Below are positions 1 to 5,358 of a stretch of 5,358 nucleotides of DNA, piece after piece. The translations under genes and the position numbers were made by a program. The notes beneath the pieces were generated by a model. That model was not told the origin of the DNA. It made no database searches and worked only from the letters and a program-made list of their open reading frames with translations. Every line of letters begins with the position of its first letter. Positions within the stretch are counted from its first letter, which is position 1. The stretch is from assembly GCA_011049095.1 (NCBI GenBank), contig DSDE01000003.1, forward strand, positions 1 through 5,358, read 5' to 3'. This stretch comes from Fidelibacterota bacterium. Lineage in GTDB: Bacteria; Fidelibacterota; Fidelibacteria; Fidelibacterales; DSDE01.

Positions 1-39
1 AAGCATCGCATTGCTAAGGTTTCGGTAGAAATGGGATGA
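1..39 (+). CDS. Possible C-terminal tail of an unidentified upstream gene (partial)
   Basis: The first reading frame is open from base 1 and reads KHRIAKVSVEMG before a TGA at 37-39. The other two forward frames stop within the first 27 bases, so if a + strand gene enters the window it most likely ends here. Twelve residues are too few to identify a family. I specifically compared them with the end of lumazine synthase (RibH), a frequent nusB neighbour, and saw no match. The alternative is plain intergenic DNA. Confidence 0.25.
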   Translation, partial: KHRIAKVSVEMG

Positions 40-147
40 TTGGTCAAAAAATTTTACTCCCCCTTTTTTATTTATCGTAAATAATTCGAAAGGTAACATT
101 TGCGAAAATAGGAATTAAGCTCTAATTTAACGCTATGTACGAGAAAC

Positions 148-152
148 AGGAG
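148..152 (+). promoter_or_regulatory. Shine-Dalgarno of nusB, widely spaced
   Basis: AGGAG at 148-152 lies 13 bases before the ATG at 166, longer than the usual 5-9. The gap ends in an A-rich stretch (158-164), which can itself help initiation. No closer purine-rich motif or better ATG exists. The next in-frame ATG (residue 21) would remove the conserved N-terminal helix of NusB, so 166 remains the preferred start. Confidence 0.45.
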
Positions 153-165
153 CGGCCAAAAAAAT

Positions 166-669
166 ATGAATGATACCGAACAAGATAAGTTACTCAAAAA
201 ACCCCACCGCCGCCATTCCCGAGAGATGGCCATACAGGGTTTATATGCATATCATATGACCCAGAATCCTCTGCAACAGATCTTTAAAGATATGAAAATG
301 CTGACGGAATATGATGATTATGACGATGATTTTTTCAAAGAGCTGATTGCAAAGACTCTAAATTATGAAGAAGCCATCGATGAACGCATACGCATACGCA
401 GCAGAAACTGGGAATTTGCCCGAATTTGTCTGTTAGATAAAATTATTATGCGGATGGCCATTTGTGAATTAGTCTATTTTGATGATATTCCCCCGAGGGT
501 AGCCATTACTGAAGCCCTGGAAATGGCCAAGGTTTACAGCACTGCTGACAGCCACATTTTTATCAATGGCCTGCTGGACCGTATCTATCATGACCTCATT
601 GCAGAAGGCCGAATCTTTCCGCCTTCCAAACCCAAAGAAAGTGAAACCGAAATAAAAGAAAGAGACTAA
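166..669 (+). CDS. nusB: Transcription antitermination factor NusB
   Basis: NusB binds the boxA element of nascent RNA together with NusE (ribosomal protein S10), and helps RNA polymerase read through terminators in rRNA operons. It is a small all-helical cytoplasmic protein. The 167-aa product shows the family pattern in order. A basic N-terminal stretch at residues 11-20 (KKPHRRHSRE) leads into the first helix, MAIQGLYAYHMTQNP (21-35), matching the usual RE.A.Q.LY.....P form. The C-terminal core is LLDKIIMRMAICEL (89-102), DIPPRVAITEALEMAK (107-122) and the signature IFINGLLDRI (131-140). Length is slightly above the usual 130-160 aa because of a charged tail after about residue 145. Residues 48-55 are strikingly acidic (EYDDYDDD). 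The start at 166 keeps the whole first helix. secA follows after 47 bases, so the two are probably co-transcribed. The identification is secure from the C-terminal motifs. Confidence 0.96.
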   Translation: MNDTEQDKLLKKPHRRHSREMAIQGLYAYHMTQNPLQQIFKDMKMLTEYDDYDDDFFKELIAKTLNYEEAIDERIRIRSRNWEFARICLLDKIIMRMAICELVYFDDIPPRVAITEALEMAKVYSTADSHIFINGLLDRIYHDLIAEGRIFPPSKPKESETEIKERD

Positions 670-704
670 TTTTCTCAAATTCAGCCTTTTCTGATTTTTT
701 TAAT

Positions 705-710
705 AAGGTG
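705..710 (+). promoter_or_regulatory. Shine-Dalgarno of secA
   Basis: AAGGTG at 705-710, followed by A, resembles the 3' part of the consensus AAGGAGGTGA. It sits 6 bases before the ATG at 717. This spacing supports the secA start, and the protein from that ATG begins with the normal SecA N-terminus. Confidence 0.6.
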
Positions 711-716
711 AAATAA

Positions 717-3700
717 ATGTTTGCAAAAATATTAGAAAGATTTGTCGGAACAAGTTCCGAGCGGTATCTAAAAAAAATCTTGCACCTAGTACCAGAAATC
801 AACAAAAAGTATGATTCGATGGAGGAAAATTCCGATGAAGACCTGCGACGCCGCACGCAGGAGCTAATCCAGGAGATTCGTCAGATTCGGGAAGATGCCA
901 AAACAGAAGCCGAAAATCAGGGTATGACTGAAAAAGCTTTGGATGATTATATCTACAAAGCTGAACAAACTGCCCTTGAGGACCGAATGACCGAGGCTTT
1001 TGCTCTTGTCAAACAAGCCTGTAAACGCCTGTTGGGCAAAGAGATTGATGTCGTTGGCCAAAAACAGATATGGGATATGGTCCCCTTTGACGTACAGCTT
1101 CTAGGCGCTATAGTTCTCCATCGCGGCGGCATCGCTGAAATGAAAACCGGTGAAGGAAAAACACTGGTAGCCACAATGCCCATCTTTCTCAATGCGCTAA
1201 CTGAAAGAGGGGTTCATCTCGTGACGGTCAATGATTATCTGGCCGAGCGTGACAGCCAGTGGATGGGTGAGGTTTACCGCTTTTTGGGACTCACCGTGGG
1301 AAAAATTCTCAATTCAATGGATAGCAAAACCCGCCAGCAGAATTATGCCTGCCACATCACTTACGGCACCAACAATGAATTTGGTTTTGATTATCTCCGG
1401 GATAATATGTCTATTCGCGCCGATGATGTGGTACAGCGCGGCCACTATTATGCTATTGTTGATGAGGTTGACAGCGTGCTTATTGATGAGGCCCGCACAC
1501 CTCTCATCATCAGCGGACCAGTGGAATCAAACACCCACGAACTCTATAAACAGCTCCGCCCTCAGGTAGAAAAGTTGGTTCGCGCGCAAATTCGCCTCAT
1601 TGCCCAAATGATGGATGACATCGAGAAAACTGTCCAATCTGAAGAGAAATATGACCATTTTGAATACGGCACTAAACTGCTGCAGGTACACAGAGGCTTG
1701 CCCAAAAACCGCAGATTAATAAAATTTCTCCAGGAGCCGGGAATGCATCAGTGGATGGTCAGCACTGAAAGCCAATACATGCAGGAAAAACGCCTTCATG
1801 AAGTTGATGACCCTCTCTATTACACCATTGATGAAAAAAACCATGTCATTGACATAACGGAAAAGGGCCGACAACTTCTGGCGCCAGATAATCCAGAGCA
1901 ATTCATTATTCCCGATATTGGGGAAGAATTTGCCAAAATTGATGAACAGGATGAGCTGACAGACCTCCAAAAATCAGAAGAAAAAGACCGCATCCAGCGC
2001 CTCCATGCTCAGCGCAGTGAAACTATCCACAATATCAATCAGCTCCTCAGAGCATACTCACTTTTTGAGAAAGATATCGAATACGTGGTGCAGGATGGCA
2101 AAGTACAGATTGTCGATGAGTTCACCGGACGCGTTCTCCCTGGCAGACGCTACAGCGATGGCCTCCATCAGGCTATCGAGGCCAAGGAGAATGTACGCAT
2201 CGAAGGTGAAAACCAGACCCTCGCCACCATCACTATACAGAATTATTTCAGAATGTATGATAAATTAGCTGGTATGACCGGCACCGCTCTGACCGAAGCT
2301 GACGAATTTGCTGAAATTTATAAGTTAGAAGTTGTAAGCATTCCCACTCACAAACCTGTAGCCAGAGAAGATGCTGATGACCAGATATATAAAACCAAGC
2401 GGGAAAAATACAAAGCCATCATTGACGAAATCGAACGATGCTACAAAAAGGGTCAGCCAGCTCTTGTGGGCACGGTTAGTGTAGATGTTTCAGAAACGCT
2501 GAGCCGCATTCTCCGCAGAACACGCATTCCCCATAATGTTTTGAATGCAAAACAGCATCAGCGGGAAGCAGAAATTGTAATTCGAGCCGGTCAGCGAGGC
2601 GCTATCACCATCGCCACCAATATGGCTGGCCGTGGAACTGATATCAAAATCAGCGATGAAGTTCGTGGGCTTGGTGGTTTGAGAATTATCGGCACCGAGC
2701 GCCATGAGTCACGACGTATTGATCTGCAGCTTCGCGGTCGTTCCGGACGTCAGGGTGATCCAGGGTCTAGCGTCTTTTTCCTCTCTCTGGAAGATGATCT
2801 GATGCGACTTTTCAATAGTGAGCGTATCAGCAAAATTATGGACCGGGTCGGCATTGAGGAAGGTGAAGTCATCACCCATCCGATGGTTTCAAAATCAATT
2901 GAACGCGCCCAGAAAAAAGTAGAAGAAAGAAATTTCAGTATTCGGAAACATCTGCTGGAATATGATGATGTGATGAATAAACAACGGGAAGTCATATACG
3001 ACCGCCGCAGCTACGCACTTATGGGCGGAAAGCTCCAGGAAGAGATCCATACAATGATGGAGGAATACATTGAGACCATCATTGATAAATTTACCGATGA
3101 CAACACACCAGACGACTGGGACTGGGATGGACTGCGGCAGGAAGCCATATCCGTACTGTTGGTTGATATCCGGCCAGAGCGCCTGGATGCGGTCAATCTG
3201 GAAAACCTGAAAGATTATCTCCTAAGAAAAGCCAAAGAAAATTACCAGCGTAAGCGTGAGATTATTCCCTCAGAAATTATGAGTGATCTGGAGCGATGGG
3301 CAACCCTCCGCACCATTGACGAACACTGGAAAGAACATCTCTACGAGCTTGACAGCGTCAAAGAAGGAATCGGCCTGCAAGCCTATGGCCAAAAAGACCC
3401 GCTCATTATGTATAAGAAAGAGGCGTATTCACTCTTCGGAAAGCTTTTAGACCGCATTAATCGCGATACTTTAAGAATACTCTTCCAGACAGAAATTCGC
3501 CGTGAGCGCACCGCACCACAACTCCAGCTTCGTCAGGCAAGAATCAACAGCCAGAGACAGGCGCCGGTGCAAGTCCCGGGAGCTATGGTCTCTCAGGCTC
3601 AGGAATCACAAGCTCGGGCGGCTCAGCGCGGAAAAGCTCAGCCTTATAAACGTGATGGCGAAAAAGTCGGCCGCAATGACCCATGTCCCTGCGGCAGCGG

Positions 3701-3737
3701 CAAGAAATTTAAACATTGTCACGGCGCAAATGGCTGA
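717..3737 (+). CDS. secA: Preprotein translocase ATPase subunit SecA
   Basis: SecA hydrolyses ATP to push unfolded signal-peptide-bearing proteins through SecYEG at the inner membrane. Visible motifs in order: the pre-Walker segment IWDMVPFDVQLLG (118-130), Walker A MKTGEGKT (142-149), VTVNDYLAERD (169-179), TYGTNNEFGFDYLRDNM (215-231), Walker B DEVD (249-252) and EFTGRV (468-473). The second nucleotide-binding domain has MTGTA (520-524), NMAGRGTD (635-642) and the arginine-rich RGRSGRQGD (673-681). The helical scaffold follows, with YDDVMNKQR (749-757) and DEHWKEHL (868-875). A Q/R/A-rich linker (about 935-980) leads to a zinc-binding tail, CPCGSGKKFKHCH, with C990, C992, C1001 and H1002. 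At 1006 aa it exceeds the roughly 900-aa E. coli protein. About 40 residues are added before Walker A, and more lie in the preprotein cross-linking region, including HRGLPKN (325-331). I know these from FCB-group SecA. No catalytic motif is missing. It sits between nusB and a secreted-protein gene. Confidence 0.98.
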   Translation: MFAKILERFVGTSSERYLKKILHLVPEINKKYDSMEENSDEDLRRRTQELIQEIRQIREDAKTEAENQGMTEKALDDYIYKAEQTALEDRMTEAFALVKQACKRLLGKEIDVVGQKQIWDMVPFDVQLLGAIVLHRGGIAEMKTGEGKTLVATMPIFLNALTERGVHLVTVNDYLAERDSQWMGEVYRFLGLTVGKILNSMDSKTRQQNYACHITYGTNNEFGFDYLRDNMSIRADDVVQRGHYYAIVDEVDSVLIDEARTPLIISGPVESNTHELYKQLRPQVEKLVRAQIRLIAQMMDDIEKTVQSEEKYDHFEYGTKLLQVHRGLPKNRRLIKFLQEPGMHQWMVSTESQYMQEKRLHEVDDPLYYTIDEKNHVIDITEKGRQLLAPDNPEQFIIPDIGEEFAKIDEQDELTDLQKSEEKDRIQRLHAQRSETIHNINQLLRAYSLFEKDIEYVVQDGKVQIVDEFTGRVLPGRRYSDGLHQAIEAKENVRIEGENQTLATITIQNYFRMYDKLAGMTGTALTEADEFAEIYKLEVVSIPTHKPVAREDADDQIYKTKREKYKAIIDEIERCYKKGQPALVGTVSVDVSETLSRILRRTRIPHNVLNAKQHQREAEIVIRAGQRGAITIATNMAGRGTDIKISDEVRGLGGLRIIGTERHESRRIDLQLRGRSGRQGDPGSSVFFLSLEDDLMRLFNSERISKIMDRVGIEEGEVITHPMVSKSIERAQKKVEERNFSIRKHLLEYDDVMNKQREVIYDRRSYALMGGKLQEEIHTMMEEYIETIIDKFTDDNTPDDWDWDGLRQEAISVLLVDIRPERLDAVNLENLKDYLLRKAKENYQRKREIIPSEIMSDLERWATLRTIDEHWKEHLYELDSVKEGIGLQAYGQKDPLIMYKKEAYSLFGKLLDRINRDTLRILFQTEIRRERTAPQLQLRQARINSQRQAPVQVPGAMVSQAQESQARAAQRGKAQPYKRDGEKVGRNDPCPCGSGKKFKHCHGANG

Positions 3738-3767
3738 GAATAATTAATGTTAACCCATAAGGATAAT

Positions 3768-3773
3768 GAGAGG
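3768..3773 (+). promoter_or_regulatory. Shine-Dalgarno deciding the start of the T9SS cargo gene
   Basis: GAGAGG at 3768-3773 lies 5 bases before the ATG at 3779. An ATG at 3766-3768 in a different frame overlaps this motif and opens only a short frame without family features. The ATG at 3779 gives a clear signal peptide, so it is the start. Confidence 0.6.
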
Positions 3774-3778
3774 TTTTT

Positions 3779-4972
3779 ATGAAAAGTCGTATTTTTTCTC
3801 TTATTCTCACCAGTTTTATCTCCCTGAATGCCAGTTATTTATGGCTTGGAGACAACGGTCCCATCAATGCAGCGCAAGAAACCGTTCAGTTTCCCGTATA
3901 TGCTCTCATTCCCGATTCAATAGCTATTACAGGCTTCCAGTTCGACCTGGTCTTCAGCCATCCTATTAGTGATATTTTTGCTGTAGAAATCGCCGATGAT
4001 TACAATCTTAGCGCTGATGATCTCAGCTTTCAGATGCTGGATTCACTTCGCACCCGTGTCTTGTGGGCCCCTTTTACCGGCGACACCCTAAAGCTTCTCT
4101 ATGAAGGCCACGATTACTTCGATACTGATTTTCATCTCCTGACCCTAATCGGTGGCTATTCACCCAATCATCCCTTCATTATTGATACGATACGTTTTGA
4201 GAATGTCATCTTTTCCGACCCGGAGAGCCAGCCCGTGGCAATTCAGCCTTATAACGCCACGCTTTTTTCTGACTCCATATCCTATATGAGCTATGAAAAT
4301 ATCTGGACCGTGAAAAATCGACGCAACTATGAGACGATGCTGATGGTGGAAATTTTTCCTCAGCAGCAGTTGGCAGGTTTGCAATTTGATCTGATTAAAC
4401 CGGCCGGCTATGCTCTTGAAGTCACATCTATCCAAGCCTGGGAAAATCAGCAAATTGAGTGGAATAGCTTTGGTGATACAATCCGTATTGTTTTAGTTCC
4501 CTTTGAAAACGATACACTTGTCCATGGCTTTTTTAAAATTGCCCTTCTTGACAGCACCTGGGATACCGAAATGCTGCCTATTCCCCTCATCACCGCCAAT
4601 ATTGCCGCCGGAGACAGCGCTGGCAATGCCATTCCTTTCGCCTGTGCCAATAATTTCCATTTAGAAGAGCGAGACAATCTAAACTCAGTATCGCATCGCG
4701 ATGCTCCTAATGCTTTTCACCTGAAACCAGTATATCCTAACCCATTCAATCCCAGCACAAACATAAGTTTTAATCTGCCGGAAATGGCCAATGTATCTCT
4801 GATGATCTTCAATATTCAGGGCCAGCAGGTTCACAGCGCTTCCTGGAAAGCCCAGCCTGCCGGCTCATACAATTATATTTGGAATGCGGCAGAGCTCTCA
4901 AGCGGTCTCTATCTTATCCAGCTCAGCGCAGGAAGTCAGATCATTACGATGAAAGCCCTTTTGCTGAAGTAA
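3779..4972 (+). CDS. Secreted protein with two cohesin-like repeats and a T9SS type A C-terminal sorting domain
   Basis: The 397-aa product starts with a Sec signal peptide: basic n-region (KSR, 2-4), hydrophobic core (IFSLILTSFISL, about 5-16) and likely cleavage near residue 18. No lipobox cysteine is present. Two related beta-rich units follow. Unit 1 has GFQFDL (52-57) and later APFTGDTL (97-104). Unit 2 has GLQFDL (200-205) and later VPFENDTL (240-247). The hydrophobic spacing around GFQFDL resembles cohesin-type carbohydrate-module scaffolds, but that assignment is inference. Residues 319-397 form a T9SS type A sorting domain: YPNPFNPSTNISFNLPE, then FNIQGQQV, then the closing SSGLYLIQLSAG...MKALLLK. 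In known T9SS cargo this domain directs passage over the outer membrane and is usually removed or used for anchoring. Specific function is unknown, and there is no catalytic motif, so a binding, adhesive or structural role is likelier than an enzyme. It starts 41 bases after secA without a clear terminator between. Confidence 0.9.
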   Translation: MKSRIFSLILTSFISLNASYLWLGDNGPINAAQETVQFPVYALIPDSIAITGFQFDLVFSHPISDIFAVEIADDYNLSADDLSFQMLDSLRTRVLWAPFTGDTLKLLYEGHDYFDTDFHLLTLIGGYSPNHPFIIDTIRFENVIFSDPESQPVAIQPYNATLFSDSISYMSYENIWTVKNRRNYETMLMVEIFPQQQLAGLQFDLIKPAGYALEVTSIQAWENQQIEWNSFGDTIRIVLVPFENDTLVHGFFKIALLDSTWDTEMLPIPLITANIAAGDSAGNAIPFACANNFHLEERDNLNSVSHRDAPNAFHLKPVYPNPFNPSTNISFNLPEMANVSLMIFNIQGQQVHSASWKAQPAGSYNYIWNAAELSSGLYLIQLSAGSQIITMKALLLK

Positions 4973-5144
4973 AAGTTCGCCCTTTTTTCAGCGACTCTTT
5001 CTGATTATCTTCAAAAGCAAAGTGCTTCCCCCTGTTTTCACTATTGAAAAAATATATCTTTCTGCTTTTCTCAAGATTTTTGAACAGGTCTGTCCAAAAT
5101 AAAATTTTCCTATTCACAAATCTCATTTTCCAAGTTGATTTAAT
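4973..5144. other. AT-rich intergenic stretch without recognisable gene
   Basis: This stretch follows the stop codon of the secreted protein. It is AT-rich and stop-rich on the + strand. It holds only weak secondary structure. GCTGAA (4963-4968) can pair with TTCAGC (4987-4992) across an 18-base loop. AAGCA (5015-5019) can pair with TGCTT (5023-5027) across 3 bases. Neither is followed by a proper T-run on the + strand, so no standard rho-independent terminator is called. A minus-strand frame crossing this stretch overlaps the end of the secreted-protein gene and lacks family features. I treat it as spurious. Confidence 0.6.
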
Positions 5145-5337
5145 CCGGGCCTTCACGAATTCGGGAAAAAGAAGATTGTGTTTGAAGGCGGAAAAGAGAC
5201 GTGGCGCGATAAGGAGCACAAAAATGAAGCCTACGATAATTATTTTAGCTTGTACAACTGTATAGTCTATCTCATTTCTCGCTTTCCACGTCTCCCGCCT
5301 TCAGGCAGAATCTTCCCCGAATTTGTGACAGCCCCGG
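5145..5337. repeat. Long imperfect inverted repeat (MITE-, BIME- or structured-RNA-like element)
   Basis: The left arm (5145-5204) and right arm (5286-5337) are reverse complements over most of their length, with an 81-base spacer. The best block is GAAGGCGG + GAGACGTGG (5184-5191, 5196-5204) against CCACGTCTCCCGCCTTC (5286-5302). Outward, GAAGATT (5171-5177) pairs with AATCTTC (5309-5315), AATTCGGG (5158-5165) with CCCGAATT (5316-5323), TCAC (5153-5156) with GTGA (5325-5328), and CCGGG (5145-5149) with CCCGG (5333-5337). By eye about 46 of 52 right-arm bases match. The left arm carries two extra A-runs (5166-5170 and 5192-5195). Weaker pairing continues inward (GCGA..AA at 5206-5212 against its partner near 5274-5282). 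The palindrome TTGTACAA (5250-5257) lies near the centre. No target-site duplication is evident, and the window ends 21 bases past the right arm, so the outer boundary is uncertain. I do not recognise a named family. Confidence 0.8.
5224..5265 (+). CDS. Possible 13-codon mini-ORF inside the inverted-repeat spacer
   Basis: A consensus AAGGAG (5211-5216) sits 7 bases before ATG 5224, and the frame reads MKPTIIILACTTV before TAG at 5263-5265. The ribosome binding site and spacing are the best in the window. However, the peptide is tiny, no family fits, and it lies in the loop of a repeat element. It could be a leader peptide, the damaged start of a lipoprotein-like gene (hydrophobic run, then C), or chance. 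After the stop this frame soon stops again (TGA at 5326-5328), so no simple read-through gene exists. Confidence 0.15.
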   Translation: MKPTIIILACTTV

Positions 5338-5358
5338 TCACTGAGCTGCGCCGCACTG

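Noticed and set aside
71..102. Bacteroidota-style promoter upstream of nusB: TTTA (71-74), 20 bases, AACATTTG (95-102)
   Set aside because: Spacing fits the TTTG / TAnnTTTG pattern, but both boxes carry mismatches and the region is AT-rich, so chance matches are expected. It is also unclear whether this lineage uses that promoter type.
100..128. Sigma70-like promoter TTGCGA (100-105), 17 bases, TAATTT (123-128)
   Set aside because: The -10 matches only 3 of 6 positions, and several equally poor candidates exist in the same AT-rich leader.
677..701. Small hairpin (TCAG / CTGA) followed by seven Ts between nusB and secA
   Set aside because: The strong part of the stem is only 4 base pairs, extended by A/T pairs past a mismatch. 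That is too weak to call a rho-independent terminator or attenuator.
1231..1569. Alternative-frame ORFs inside secA, such as 1231-1569 + and 2005-2268 +
   Set aside because: They are shadows of secA, whose own frame carries every conserved motif across these stretches.
4963..4992. Possible terminator after the secreted-protein gene (GCTGAA / TTCAGC)
   Set aside because: A 6-base stem with an 18-base loop and no T-run after it does not fit an intrinsic terminator. The Ts lie inside the loop side.
4944..5219. Minus-strand 91-codon frame over the end of the secreted-protein gene and the repeat
   Set aside because: It overlaps a well-supported gene, has no ribosome binding site or recognised domain, and part of it lies in the inverted-repeat arm, where open frames arise on both strands.
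5044..5265. 73-codon + frame starting at TTG 5044
   Set aside because: It has a TTG start without a Shine-Dalgarno, composition that follows the AT-rich intergenic DNA, and no family features. Only its last 13 codons have a good initiation signal, and those are listed separately.
5145..5337. Integron attC site or CRISPR interpretation of the inverted repeat
   Set aside because: The core sites RYYYAAC and GTTRRRY expected at attC ends are not present, and there are no regularly spaced direct repeats.

Overview
The window looks like a chromosomal piece from a Gram-negative bacterium of the Fibrobacterota-Chlorobiota-Bacteroidota (FCB) superphylum, most plausibly a Marinimicrobia-, KSB1- or Calditrichota-like lineage. 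Two things support this. The SecA is a long form (1006 aa) with insertions typical of FCB SecA proteins. The last gene ends in a type IX secretion (T9SS) sorting domain that opens with YPNPFNPST, common in these phyla. The assignment below superphylum level is inference only.

Layout, all on the + strand: a possible tail of an unidentified gene (1-39); an AT-rich leader; nusB (166-669), the transcription antitermination factor; a 47-base gap with a good ribosome binding site; secA (717-3737), the ATPase motor of the Sec translocon; a 41-base gap; and a 397-aa secreted protein (3779-4972) with a signal peptide, two related beta-rich (cohesin-like) repeats and a C-terminal T9SS sorting domain. 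The close spacing and absence of convincing terminators suggest that the three genes can be co-transcribed. There is a functional echo: SecA would power export of the third gene's product across the inner membrane, and a T9SS encoded elsewhere would take it across the outer membrane. This does not prove a dedicated partnership.

The last 386 bases (4973-5358) contain no gene I can support. Their first part is AT-rich with no clear feature. Their second part is the least ordinary element of the window: a long imperfect inverted repeat (arms 5145-5204 and 5286-5337, spacer 81 bases). About 46 of the 52 right-arm bases match the left arm, and the main differences are two extra A-runs in the left arm. 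The spacer holds a near-central 8-base palindrome and a tiny ORF behind a consensus Shine-Dalgarno. It resembles a non-autonomous mobile or intergenic repeat (MITE- or BIME-like), or a structured RNA. It matches no named family that I can recognise. The window ends just beyond the right arm.

The coding part is ordinary housekeeping plus one cell-surface or secreted protein. I do not see a new multi-gene system here. The inverted repeat and the duplicated T9SS cargo protein are the items worth a second look.
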